Assembly: GCA_015484555.1 (NCBI GenBank)
Contig: WFMZ01000058.1
Location: 1 to 64,000, forward strand
Source of the DNA: Hydrogenovibrio sp.
GTDB taxonomy: Bacteria > Pseudomonadota > Gammaproteobacteria > Thiomicrospirales > Thiomicrospiraceae
Direction of reading: 5' to 3'
DNA length: 64,000 nt
This document shows, piece by piece, positions 17,710 to 27,025 of the stretch. Position 1 is the stretch's first letter. Each line of letters starts with the position of its first letter. A program made the position numbers and the translations under genes. Below the pieces are notes generated by a model. The model saw nothing but the letters and a program-made list of their open reading frames with translations. It was not told the origin of the DNA and ran no database searches.

Positions 17710-19329
17710 CTATTGCTTAGATAGGTTGCCCATGTAGTTCATGATGTGAAAAATAACATTTTGTTCTATCACGCCGGTTACTAAATGTGCGCCTGGGCCT
17801 GAAGCAAAAATTGCTACATCTTCTCCGCTGTGGGTTTCCGATGAGTGGGGAATAAGGGCTTCTTGGTGGTAACCGCTGTCTTGGGTGTCCACATCGGTTA
17901 GGTCTTGTCGTCCTGCTTCTATGGGGGTTTGGTATCGAATTGAAGCATTATGTGAATGCTCGTATTCTGCAAAACCACGGCCGTTGGTGTAGCCTAAGGT
18001 GGTGTAAGGTAGGCCGTCAGCATCTAAATCAAAGTCTTTTTTGGGTAGGCCTTTTTTATTATTTCCAATGACTTTTCCTAAAATAGGATTGCCACGGGTT
18101 GGGTAGCCAGCCATGGTAAATACGTGGCTGTGGTCGGCTGTGACCATAATTAAAGTGTCTTTATTTGATGTGTTGTTTAGCGCGACTTGCACGGCTTTTG
18201 ATAGCTCTATGGTTTCAGTTAACGCATTGTAGGCACTGCCTGCGTGGTGGGCTAAATCAATTCGGCCGGCTTCAACCATCAGTACATAGCCTTGTTTGTT
18301 TTGGCTTAATACTTTGATGGCTTTGGCGGTCATTTCTGATAAAGAAGGTTCACCCGCAATATCATTTTGTCGGTCGGTTTCATATTGCATGTGGGAGCTG
18401 TTGAATAATCCTAAAATAGGCCCTGAATGCTTGGTTTTAATGGCATTAAATTCGGCTTGAGTTTGAACCACTTGCCCAGTTGGGTGTTCGTGTTGCCAAA
18501 TTTGAATTAGGTTTTGACCATCTTGTCGTTTACCGTGTTTGCCTTCAATATCAATATATTTTTTAGGTAAAAAGTAGCGTCGTCCACCGCCCATCACTAC
18601 TTCAAAGCCATCGCCATGATCGTAGTTTATTAATTGCTGGGCAATATCTAAACAGCCATGGGCCTTAGCTTCAGCGCTTAATTTATTGTCGCCTTCCCAG
18701 TTGCGTTCGGTGGTTTTTGCATAGGTGGCAGCAGGGGTAGCATGGGTGATGCGGGCGGTAGAAACAATGCCTGTGGCCAAACCTTTGTCTTCTGCTAGGT
18801 CAAATATGCTGGTCAGTTCGGCTGCCTTAGAGCGAGCAGAACATTCTGTTCGATTGGGTATGCTTGAAACACTTAACACACCTGCTCTGGTTTTAACGCC
18901 CGTCATCATGGCGGTCATGGTGCCAGCAGAATCGGGTGTTTGTTGGTTGGTATTGTAGGTTTTCACCAAGCCTGTAAAAGGCATTTTTTCAAAGCTTAAT
19001 TGATATTCTTCGCCGGTTTGTCCTAACTGTTGCCCTGCTAAAATACGGGCAGCGGTAATAGTTGAAATGCTCATGCCATCGCCAATAAAGAGAATGATAT
19101 TTTTTGCTTTACCTGTTTCCGTCACAATGGGCTTGTGCAGTGCGAGTTGTACCGATGTTTGGCCTGCTTTAAACCAAGTGTTGTTAGCTTGTTTGGCAGC
19201 TTTTGCTGGCGATAACAAGGGTTTGGTTTGCTGGGTTTCACAGCCCGTTAAGAAAAGGGAAGGTACGGCCAAAATAAGGCCTAAGCTGGTCACTTGCGTT
19301 AACGAAAGAAGAGAGGGGAAGAAGCGCAT
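17710..19329 (-). CDS. phoA: PhoA-type alkaline phosphatase, lipoprotein
   Basis: A metal-dependent phosphomonoesterase that releases phosphate in the periplasm. The signal peptide ends in a lipobox (SLFLTGC, Cys30), so the protein is predicted to be lipid-anchored, unlike soluble E. coli PhoA. The active site is intact: metal-binding NIILFIGDGMSI (Asp84), nucleophile Ser134 in TPDSAGTMTAMMTG, MVEAGRIDLAHHAG with its Asp/His metal ligands, and VTADHSHVF; the late-His region HSGEDVAIFASGPGAH is also present. At 539 aa it has the normal length for the larger bacterial members. It is a single gene with its own terminator. I see no convincing Pho box upstream, so phosphate regulation is not shown. 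Confidence 0.92.
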   Translation of the reverse strand: MRFFPSLLSLTQVTSLGLILAVPSLFLTGCETQQTKPLLSPAKAAKQANNTWFKAGQTSVQLALHKPIVTETGKAKNIILFIGDGMSISTITAARILAGQQLGQTGEEYQLSFEKMPFTGLVKTYNTNQQTPDSAGTMTAMMTGVKTRAGVLSVSSIPNRTECSARSKAAELTSIFDLAEDKGLATGIVSTARITHATPAATYAKTTERNWEGDNKLSAEAKAHGCLDIAQQLINYDHGDGFEVVMGGGRRYFLPKKYIDIEGKHGKRQDGQNLIQIWQHEHPTGQVVQTQAEFNAIKTKHSGPILGLFNSSHMQYETDRQNDIAGEPSLSEMTAKAIKVLSQNKQGYVLMVEAGRIDLAHHAGSAYNALTETIELSKAVQVALNNTSNKDTLIMVTADHSHVFTMAGYPTRGNPILGKVIGNNKKGLPKKDFDLDADGLPYTTLGYTNGRGFAEYEHSHNASIRYQTPIEAGRQDLTDVDTQDSGYHQEALIPHSSETHSGEDVAIFASGPGAHLVTGVIEQNVIFHIMNYMGNLSKQ

Positions 19330-19551
19330 AGCTCATACCTAAGGTTATTTTAAAAAAGCTTATTTTAAAGTAACTGTATTCAGATTGCAGGAATTTACGG
19401 GTTTGAGAAAAGCCGAGTTTTAGAAAGCATCTCAAAGCTTGCTAGTCCATTTTGTTTAACCAATCACTTAAAAAACAATTATTTAGAATAATTAAAGTAG
19501 TAAAATTACAGATTGTTAGTATTTAATTGGGTTTATTTAAAGTAATCAAAA

Positions 19552-21555
19552 ATGTTTAAATCTCTTAGAACGCCAGTTAATATCAGTATATTGTTGTCTT
19601 TCATTTTAATTTTTGGTTTGTCTTACCATTTTGTAATGGAGAAAGACACGATGCTACAAAATTTTAAAATGGCTAGTAAAACCTTAGAAAGTACCGCTAT
19701 TATTCAGAAGTTGACGGCTTCATTAGCGACAGAACGTGGTTTGCAATCGCTTAAAGAAGATGAGCCCTCTAAGTTTATCTTGAAAAATAATAAGCGCGAT
19801 TTAACTTTACAGTTAGCGGTTGCTTATCAGCAATCCGATAAGCTGATTAGTGAATGGGAGCAGCGAGTAGACATCAGTGGCGACCCATTCATGTTGAAGA
19901 TTAAATTAGCCCTAAAGCAAGTCCCTAAATGGCGGGTTAAGAAGGATGCGTTTGAACAGTATTCCTTTCTTATTAAACAGCTGTTAATACTCCATGCCGC
20001 TATTTCTGAGTCCTTACCCGTAGAGCATGTTCAGCTGGAAGCAGGGAAAATTAATAAGCTAATGTTAGCACGGGAAGCCGCCAGTATAGAGCGTGGATTG
20101 GTCACTAAAATAATTTTAAATCAAGATTTAGAAGTCGATCAATATTTTGAGCTAGCGGGGCAGGTTCAAATTCAAATGATAAACTTAAACTATTTGTTAA
20201 AAGAAGCATCTTTCCCTTTAGATAAAGAAGATCAGCAAGCTATGCGGGCCTTAAAGAAGGCGCTAGCATCCCCTCAAATATTGCCTTTTATTCAAACACG
20301 ATTTGCACTGCATCACCAGTTTGACTTACAAACCAAGTTGCTTGGTATATTGACCAAAATTGGGTATGGCGGGTTTATTTATCACCTTAAAAACTATCTG
20401 TTACGTCATCGTGATAGCGACTATCAGTTGGCAAAGCAAGAAGTGGCTGATGTGTTGCAGAAAATTGAACAACTGAAGCAGAGCTTGCCACCGAGCTCAA
20501 AAAATAAACAAATTTTAGCGCAAATAAAAGCTGTTTTTTTAAGTTACCAGCGCTCATTGATTAAAATTAAACATTATCACAATCAGCAGTTTTCTGTTTC
20601 TTTTATTGATAAAGCGGTTGCCATCAATGACTTACCCGCTATTGAAGGGTTGCTAACCTTACAAAAATTTGTTGGAAACGTATCATTATTTTCTTGGTGG
20701 CAAGCTTCTACCCTGCGTATTAATGCCATTAGTGACGCTATTTATTTTTACAATGACCAATTGGCGCTTTATGCTAAAAAGTCGCAAAGTCAATTAGAAC
20801 AAGAAATGTTTATTTATATTAGCATCATTTTATTGAGCTTGTTAATTACGCTCTTTATGGCCTGGTATATTCATAAACGAGTAGAAGCCTTACAAACGCT
20901 TTCTTTTGTATTGGAGGACATGGTAAAAAATAACCATTTTAAAGCAATCTATAATAGCGGCCAAGATGAAATATTTAGGTTAGGAAAAGCCTTTAATAGT
21001 TTGATTAAAGAGCGCGAGAAATATGAACTCATTTTATGGGAAGAGTCTAATTTTGATGCCTTAAGCCAGTTGCCTAATCGGAAGCACCTTTTTGAATTAT
21101 TAGAAGATCTGTTATTAGCCACTAAATCACCAGAACAAGAATTAGCGGTATTATTTATAGATTTAGACGGTTTTAAAAAAATTAACGATACCCAGGGACA
21201 CCATGCTGGCGACCTATTATTACAAACAATTGCCAAGCGTTTAAAGTTGGTGAGGGGTGACAAGGGAGTTGTGGGGCGTTTAGGGGGCGATGAATTTGTT
21301 ATTCTAGTACCTGATTTTACTGAAAAAAGTGACCTGGAAGTATTCGCAACCAAAGTGGTTGAAGTGGTTGCTAAGCCGGTGGTGTTAACCTCTGGCGAGG
21401 CGGTGAAGGTTTCTGCCAGTATCGGTATTAGCCTTTGCTCAGAAGATGCTTGTGATGCTGAAAATCTGTTAATGCATGCAGATATTGCAATGTATGCGTC
21501 TAAAGCCAACGGTAAAAACTGTTTTACCTTCTATCAGCAATGTATGTCGGTATAA
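19552..21555 (+). CDS. Membrane NIT-HAMP-GGDEF diguanylate cyclase
   Basis: A 667-aa inner-membrane enzyme predicted to make c-di-GMP. TM1 is at about residues 9-27. The large periplasmic part (about 30-415) has the helical NIT pattern, with LTASLATERGLQSL and AREAASIERGLVTKI, the E-R-G repeats typical of nitrate/nitrite-sensing domains. TM2 is at about 417-441, then a HAMP segment to about 490, then GGDEF with an intact motif (GRLGGDEFVILV, near residue 576). There is no EAL domain. NIT-domain ligands are known only for a few proteins, so nitrate sensing is inference. The ribosome site is weak. priA follows after 75 nt and may be co-transcribed. Confidence 0.82.
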   Translation: MFKSLRTPVNISILLSFILIFGLSYHFVMEKDTMLQNFKMASKTLESTAIIQKLTASLATERGLQSLKEDEPSKFILKNNKRDLTLQLAVAYQQSDKLISEWEQRVDISGDPFMLKIKLALKQVPKWRVKKDAFEQYSFLIKQLLILHAAISESLPVEHVQLEAGKINKLMLAREAASIERGLVTKIILNQDLEVDQYFELAGQVQIQMINLNYLLKEASFPLDKEDQQAMRALKKALASPQILPFIQTRFALHHQFDLQTKLLGILTKIGYGGFIYHLKNYLLRHRDSDYQLAKQEVADVLQKIEQLKQSLPPSSKNKQILAQIKAVFLSYQRSLIKIKHYHNQQFSVSFIDKAVAINDLPAIEGLLTLQKFVGNVSLFSWWQASTLRINAISDAIYFYNDQLALYAKKSQSQLEQEMFIYISIILLSLLITLFMAWYIHKRVEALQTLSFVLEDMVKNNHFKAIYNSGQDEIFRLGKAFNSLIKEREKYELILWEESNFDALSQLPNRKHLFELLEDLLLATKSPEQELAVLFIDLDGFKKINDTQGHHAGDLLLQTIAKRLKLVRGDKGVVGRLGGDEFVILVPDFTEKSDLEVFATKVVEVVAKPVVLTSGEAVKVSASIGISLCSEDACDAENLLMHADIAMYASKANGKNCFTFYQQCMSV

Positions 21556-21630
21556 TCTTTTAAAGATGGTTGTCAGTTAAGCCAGTACAGTTAAGCTGTT
21601 AGTTTCTTTAGCCAAGTTGAGACGTGTCTT

Positions 21631-23874
21631 TTGTTCCATATTTTTAAAATTGCCGTTCCAGGTCCTTTTCTAACGCCTTTAGACTATAAACTGCCAAGCA
21701 ACAGCATACCTTCTCCCGTTGTGGGTGGTCGTGTTTGGATAAAGCTACGTGGCAGAAAGTTAATTGGTATTGTATTGGCAGTGAATGCAGATACGGATTT
21801 AGCCATCAATAAAGTGGTCAAAATAGAATCGGTAGTGGATACCACGCCTTTGTTTTCTGAAACAGAGCTGAAGTTATTAAAGTGGGCTGCGCATTATTAT
21901 CATGAGCCTATCGGGAATGTCTTTCAAACCGCTTTACCTAAACGTTTAAGGCAAGGTGAAAGTCAAAAATCGCCAGGGGTGGGGTGCTGGGTGCTGAATG
22001 ATTTAGGGCAAAACAGTGCTGAGAGCATTCGTTCAAATGCCTTGCAGCAAATTGCCTTAATGAACTATCTTAAAGCTAACTCCGCTCCGCAAACAGAAGC
22101 CCTGTTAAACGCCGAATTAAGCCAGTGGCGCTCACCCATGAAACGTTTCGAGTCTTTGGGCTGGGTGGATAAAGCAGAGCAACCTTGCCTGCAATCCGTC
22201 CGAAGCAATGCCTTTTCTGACCAAGTGCAAAAACATCCTTTAAATGCAGAGCAACAACAGGCCGTTGATGAAGTATCTGCACAAGTCGGTTTTAAAGCTT
22301 TCTTGTTAGAAGGCGTCACCGGCAGTGGTAAAACCGAAACCTATTTAGGGATGATTGAACAGGTGATTGCACAAGGCAAGCAAGCCTTGGTGTTGATACC
22401 AGAAATAGGGCTGACACCTCAAACTGTTGCAAGATTTGAAGCTTATTTAGGGCAGCCAGTTGCAGTGTTGAATTCAGGTTTGTCCGATAAAGAGCGCCAT
22501 TGTGCTAGTTATATGATGAAGTCGGGGCAGGCAAAAGTATTATTAGGTACACGTTCAGCGGTGTTTACGCCTTTTCATGATTTAGGTATTTGTATCTTAG
22601 ATGAAGAGCATGACTTGTCTTTTAAACAGCAAGATAACTTTCGCTATTCCGCACGAGATTGTTTGGTTCGCCGAGCGCATTTAGAAAATGTACCGGTTAT
22701 TCTAGGGTCGGCAACCCCTTCATTAGAAACTTTGCACAATGCTATTTCGGGACGTTACGGCTATTTAAAGCTGGTTCAACGTGCCGGGGGCGCAAGCTTG
22801 CCCAAGATTCATTTATTAGATGTACGTGGTGATGAAGAATTGACAAAAAATGCGGGTATTTCGAGTCAACTCAAGCAAAAAATGGGCGATCATTTAGAGC
22901 AGGGTGGACAGGTTCTATTATTTTTAAACCGCCGAGGTTATGCCCCCGTTCTATTGTGCAGAGGCTGTGGTTGGCAAGCAGACTGTACAAGTTGTGATGC
23001 TCACATGACCTATCACCATCAGTATCAACAACTTAAATGTCATCATTGTGGTTTTCAACAACCGGCGCCTAAAACTTGCCCAAACTGTGCCAGCACCGAC
23101 CTCTCTTTTCAGGGCGTGGGCACAGAGCAGTTAGCCAACTTAGTACAAGATTGGTTCCCGAATGAAAAAGTGCTTCGGGTTGATAGAGATACCACACGTA
23201 ATAAAGGCCAGATGCAGGCCATCACCGCACAAGCTAGTGCGGGGGAAGCTCGAATATTGGTGGGTACACAAATGTTGGCAAAGGGTCACCATTTTCCGAA
23301 GGTAACTTTGGTGGCTATTTTAGACATTGACCAAGGTTTGTTCAGTTGCGATTTCCGTGCCGCAGAACGTATGGCGCAGTTGCTGGTGCAAGTGTCGGGT
23401 AGAGCAGGGCGTGCTAAACAAAAGGGTGAGGTATTTGTACAAACCTTTAACCCTGAGCATCCTTTGTTAACCACTTTGGTTGAAAAGGGGTATCAAGCCT
23501 TTGCAACGGCTGCCTTGGCGGAGCGAAAAATGGCCTCTTTGCCCCCTTTTAGTTTTCAAATTCTTTTGCGAGCGGAATCAACTGACCCTTATTTGGGCTG
23601 GGATTTTTTGCTAGATGTGCAAACCGCTTTGCAGGATGATACTTTGTTTGCCTCTGATGAAACATTAAATAAAGCCGAGCTAGAAGTGTTTGGTCCCGTT
23701 GCGGCACCGATGTTGAAGAAAGAAGCTCGCTTTCGCTATCAACTATTGATGCAAAGCGCTAACCGAGGGATGTTACACCATTGGCTAGGGGTGCTAGAAA
23801 GCCATATTTATGTCCATCCGAGTATTAGGCAGGTACGTTGGTCAATTGATGTTGACCCGCAAGATATGGCATAA
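21631..23874 (+). CDS. priA: Primosomal replication restart helicase PriA
   Basis: PriA recognises stalled forks, unwinds DNA 3'-5' and loads the primosome. It has an N-terminal DNA-binding domain (to about residue 110), then helicase motifs GVTGSGKTETY (near 228), LDEEHD, GSATPSLETL and GRAGRAKQKGEV. A zinc module with eight cysteines lies near 445-490 (CRGCGWQADCTSC ... CHHCGF ... CPNC). At 747 aa it has the normal length. The frame begins with TTG at 21631, no ATG fits near the family's N-terminus, and no strong ribosome site is visible. A repeat copy (21965-21982) is translated as QKSPGVG in the linker after LRQGE. Comparing with E. coli PriA from memory, it replaces residues there and does not lengthen the linker. 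Confidence 0.95.
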   Translation: MFHIFKIAVPGPFLTPLDYKLPSNSIPSPVVGGRVWIKLRGRKLIGIVLAVNADTDLAINKVVKIESVVDTTPLFSETELKLLKWAAHYYHEPIGNVFQTALPKRLRQGESQKSPGVGCWVLNDLGQNSAESIRSNALQQIALMNYLKANSAPQTEALLNAELSQWRSPMKRFESLGWVDKAEQPCLQSVRSNAFSDQVQKHPLNAEQQQAVDEVSAQVGFKAFLLEGVTGSGKTETYLGMIEQVIAQGKQALVLIPEIGLTPQTVARFEAYLGQPVAVLNSGLSDKERHCASYMMKSGQAKVLLGTRSAVFTPFHDLGICILDEEHDLSFKQQDNFRYSARDCLVRRAHLENVPVILGSATPSLETLHNAISGRYGYLKLVQRAGGASLPKIHLLDVRGDEELTKNAGISSQLKQKMGDHLEQGGQVLLFLNRRGYAPVLLCRGCGWQADCTSCDAHMTYHHQYQQLKCHHCGFQQPAPKTCPNCASTDLSFQGVGTEQLANLVQDWFPNEKVLRVDRDTTRNKGQMQAITAQASAGEARILVGTQMLAKGHHFPKVTLVAILDIDQGLFSCDFRAAERMAQLLVQVSGRAGRAKQKGEVFVQTFNPEHPLLTTLVEKGYQAFATAALAERKMASLPPFSFQILLRAESTDPYLGWDFLLDVQTALQDDTLFASDETLNKAELEVFGPVAAPMLKKEARFRYQLLMQSANRGMLHHWLGVLESHIYVHPSIRQVRWSIDVDPQDMA
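21965..21982 (+). repeat. 18-base repeat copy inside priA
   Basis: Exact AAAAATCGCCAGGGGTGG, read in frame as KSPGV within QKSPGVGCW. Confidence 0.9.
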
Positions 23875-23959
23875 ACAAAATTTGTATAGCGCTAGGTAGG
23901 GTTCTATCCGCAATGATGGGGGTAATATATCATGCATACCCCTGTTAAGAGAATAAGTG

Positions 23960-26900
23960 CTAAGCAATTCTAATTTTATTCCATACTGCATATAACGCGG
24001 GTAAAAAGAGTACGGTCAGTAAGGTACCAACGCCTATCCCACCAATAAACACATAGGCCATAGGTCCCCAAAAAGTTGAATGGGTAAGAGGAATAAATGC
24101 CAACATAGCGGCAAGGGCCGTTAATAAAACGGGGCGCGCTCTCCGTATGGTGGCATCAATAACCGCTTCAGATTGTGAATAGCCTTGTTTTAAATTATCT
24201 TGAATCTGTCCAGTCAGGATAAGGGTATTACGCATTAGAATACCCGCTAATCCTAATAGTCCTAAGTTGGCCACAAAACCAAATGGCTGATTAAACAACA
24301 CTAAGGCGAGTACGGCACCAATCAAACCAAGCGGTGCGGTAATCAATACCATAAATAGGGTACTAAAGGATTTGACTAAGAGCATGATCAATAAGGTCAT
24401 CACTAAGATCATTAAGGGGACAAGTACCTTAATGGAAGCTTGCGCTTTGGCGGATTCTTCTACTGAGCCGCCTACATCAATACGATACCCTAAGGGTAAA
24501 TTGTCAATAATGGACTGCATCTGTTTTTGTATAATCTTTGTAGCCACAGGTGGTTGGATTCCTGGAATAATTTCGGTATTGACAGATAAATAAAGCTCCC
24601 TGTTTCGACGTTCTAGCAGAGGGTCTTCATACTGTATTTTAATGTTGCCTAGCTGCTCTAGGGGTAGTGTTGAGCCCTTAGCCGTTTTAATCATTAAGCT
24701 GCCAAGTTCTGAAACTTCTATGCGCTCGGTTTTATTCGCACGAATCATTACATTAACGGTTCTGATATTTTCGCCGACCTGAGCGGCAGTAATGCCTTGT
24801 AGCTTAGCTTGTAATTGTTGAGCAACCTCTTGGCTGGTTAACCCTAATTGCGCTAAACGGGCTTTATTCATATCCAAATATAAAGTGGGGACGCGTTCAC
24901 CCCATTCGAGATGTGGATCAACAGTAAAGCTTTGTTTGGCAACCAATAATCTAAGTTCTTCGGCAATGGTTCGTAGTTTTGTAGGATCGGGTCCCACCAC
25001 TCGAAAACTGACCGGCCAAGTAACGGGAGGTCCAAATAAAAGTGGATGGACTCTGACTCTTGCTTCGGGGAATTTACCTTCATCGACTAATTTTCGTAAT
25101 TTAGCTTGTAGTGCTTCACGCGGCTCTTTTCCTTGTGTTACCACCACTATTTGGGCAAAAGCAGGGTTGGTAAGCTCGGGGTTTAGCGCCAAGAAAAAAC
25201 GGGGTGCACCACGACCTATATAAGAAGATAAGGACTTCACTTCATCATACTGGCTAATAACGGCTTCTACTTTTTTAGTGACTTCATCGGTGACATTAAT
25301 CCCCGTCCCTTCTGGCAAAGAGATATCTACCATCAATTCTGGTCTGTCTGAGCTTGGAAAGAATTGCTGGACAACCAGTTTATCCATGCCGACTACGGAA
25401 AGGATGAAAATGAGTACGGTTAGTAATACCACTATAAATTTTCGGCGAACACAAAAGGTGATTAGGCGTCGTAATAGTCGGTAAAAACGAGTATCGTAAG
25501 GGTCTTTTTTATGAGGGAGTTGCTTGAATTTTTCTGGTAAGAGCTTCACGCCTAAATAAGGTGTAAAGTAAACCGAGACAATCCAAGAGGCCGTTAGTGA
25601 AATAGATAATACCCAAAATATATTGCCTGCATACTCGCCGACTCTTGACTGAGCCAAGCCAATAGGTAAAAAACCCGCAACGGTTACTAGGGTACCGACT
25701 AGCATAGGGGCGGCCGTTACGGTCCAGGAGTAGGCGGCTGCTTTTGTCTTCTCCATGCCTTCTTCCATCTTTACCAACATCATTTCAATAGAAATAATAG
25801 CATCGTCCACCAACAGCCCTAAAGAAATAATCAAGGCGCCTAGAGTAATTCGGTCAAAATTAAACCCGCTAAGAAACATAAACATAAACGTCATGGCTAA
25901 TGTTAAAGGGACCGCTAGTGCGACAATTAAGCCTGCTCGAATACCCAGTGCAATTAAGCTGACAATTAACACGACCAGTAATGCGGTCATAAACTTTAAT
26001 TGAAAGGTGCTAACGGCTTCATGAATAGCATTAGCTTGATTGGTTAATTTTTCTACTTTAACACCCAGTGGGAGTTGTTTATCGTATTGTTTTTCAAATG
26101 ATTTTAGACTTTTTTCTAGCTGTAACCCATCTGTTTTGGCGGCCATGACGACACCCAGTAAAACGGTCTCTTGGCCTTTGTTTCTAATTAGGTACGAGGG
26201 CGGAGATTCATAACCACGTGATACTTTAGCGATATCTTGAATCAAAATTTGTTGACCACCAACCACTAGTGGTAACTGCTTAATTTGTTCAATGGATCTT
26301 TTTTGAGGGTTTAGTCCCTGACCTGTCCGGACATATAATCTGGGGCCATTCGTATCAATAAATCCTGCCGCAGTGACGGCTAGTTGCGCATTAATCGCTT
26401 GGGTAAGTGATGCTAAGCTTAAGCTAAGCTGGGCGGCACGATCTTCATCAATATCAATAAAAATTCTTTCAGCACGCTCACCAATCAAGTCAACTTTTTT
26501 AACCCCCTTGACACGGCGCAGTGCAATTTGCATTTTGTCGGCTTCTTGTACCAGTTTTGCTTGGGGCCAGTTCTTGGCGGTAAAGCTGTAAAGGGTAAAA
26601 TAAACATCCTTAAAGTCATCGTTAAAAAATGGGCCTTGCACACCAATAGGTAAATGAATAGCTTCATCTCCTAAGCGTTTACGAATTTGGTAATAGAGTT
26701 CTGTGGAGATACCAGGAGGGGTATCATTTACAAAATTAATTAGCATATCCACACGACCAGGACGTGATTTGGTGATGACTTTGTCAAAGTATTGAATTTT
26801 TTCGAGTTGTTTTTCAAGTGGATTGGCAACTTGGTTTTGCATTTGTAAGGCTGTCGCACCAGGCCAGACGGCTGAAACTACCATGGTATTCACACTAAAA

Positions 26901-27025
26901 GAGGGGTCTTCTGCTCTTCCCATGTGTAAAAAGGCATAGATACCTGCAACGGTAATCATTAAAATAAAATATAGGGTTAGTGACCGCTCTTTTACCGCAT
27001 AGGCAGAAACATTGAACCGATTCAT
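23960..27025 (-). CDS. RND efflux permease (HAE1-like), first pump
   Basis: A 1021-aa inner-membrane proton antiporter subunit of a tripartite efflux pump. It has 12 TM helices in two halves. The N-terminal helix region and the porter-domain segment (AEDPSFSVNTMVVSAVWPGATALQMQNQV) are family-typical, the proton-relay Asp pair is present (GLLVDDAIISIEMM), and the C-terminus ends in the usual FLPALYAVW. At this length it is near AcrB/MexB. Its start overlaps the stop of the adaptor gene by 4 nt. No outer-membrane factor lies in the window, so it presumably uses a TolC encoded elsewhere. Substrate cannot be told from sequence. Confidence 0.9.
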   Translation of the reverse strand: MNRFNVSAYAVKERSLTLYFILMITVAGIYAFLHMGRAEDPSFSVNTMVVSAVWPGATALQMQNQVANPLEKQLEKIQYFDKVITKSRPGRVDMLINFVNDTPPGISTELYYQIRKRLGDEAIHLPIGVQGPFFNDDFKDVYFTLYSFTAKNWPQAKLVQEADKMQIALRRVKGVKKVDLIGERAERIFIDIDEDRAAQLSLSLASLTQAINAQLAVTAAGFIDTNGPRLYVRTGQGLNPQKRSIEQIKQLPLVVGGQQILIQDIAKVSRGYESPPSYLIRNKGQETVLLGVVMAAKTDGLQLEKSLKSFEKQYDKQLPLGVKVEKLTNQANAIHEAVSTFQLKFMTALLVVLIVSLIALGIRAGLIVALAVPLTLAMTFMFMFLSGFNFDRITLGALIISLGLLVDDAIISIEMMLVKMEEGMEKTKAAAYSWTVTAAPMLVGTLVTVAGFLPIGLAQSRVGEYAGNIFWVLSISLTASWIVSVYFTPYLGVKLLPEKFKQLPHKKDPYDTRFYRLLRRLITFCVRRKFIVVLLTVLIFILSVVGMDKLVVQQFFPSSDRPELMVDISLPEGTGINVTDEVTKKVEAVISQYDEVKSLSSYIGRGAPRFFLALNPELTNPAFAQIVVVTQGKEPREALQAKLRKLVDEGKFPEARVRVHPLLFGPPVTWPVSFRVVGPDPTKLRTIAEELRLLVAKQSFTVDPHLEWGERVPTLYLDMNKARLAQLGLTSQEVAQQLQAKLQGITAAQVGENIRTVNVMIRANKTERIEVSELGSLMIKTAKGSTLPLEQLGNIKIQYEDPLLERRNRELYLSVNTEIIPGIQPPVATKIIQKQMQSIIDNLPLGYRIDVGGSVEESAKAQASIKVLVPLMILVMTLLIMLLVKSFSTLFMVLITAPLGLIGAVLALVLFNQPFGFVANLGLLGLAGILMRNTLILTGQIQDNLKQGYSQSEAVIDATIRRARPVLLTALAAMLAFIPLTHSTFWGPMAYVFIGGIGVGTLLTVLFLPALYAVWNKIRIA

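Noticed and set aside
19330-19551. Pho box upstream of the alkaline phosphatase
   Set aside because: Direct TTATTTTAAA repeats are present, but no CTGTCAT-type repeats; not a convincing PhoB site.
20949-21509. 186-aa minus-strand frame inside the NIT-GGDEF gene
   Set aside because: Shadow; the plus strand encodes an intact GGDEF domain here.
23919-23942. GGGGTA / TACCCC pair between priA and the RND gene as a terminator
   Set aside because: Only a 6-bp stem with a 12-nt loop and no T run; too weak to call.
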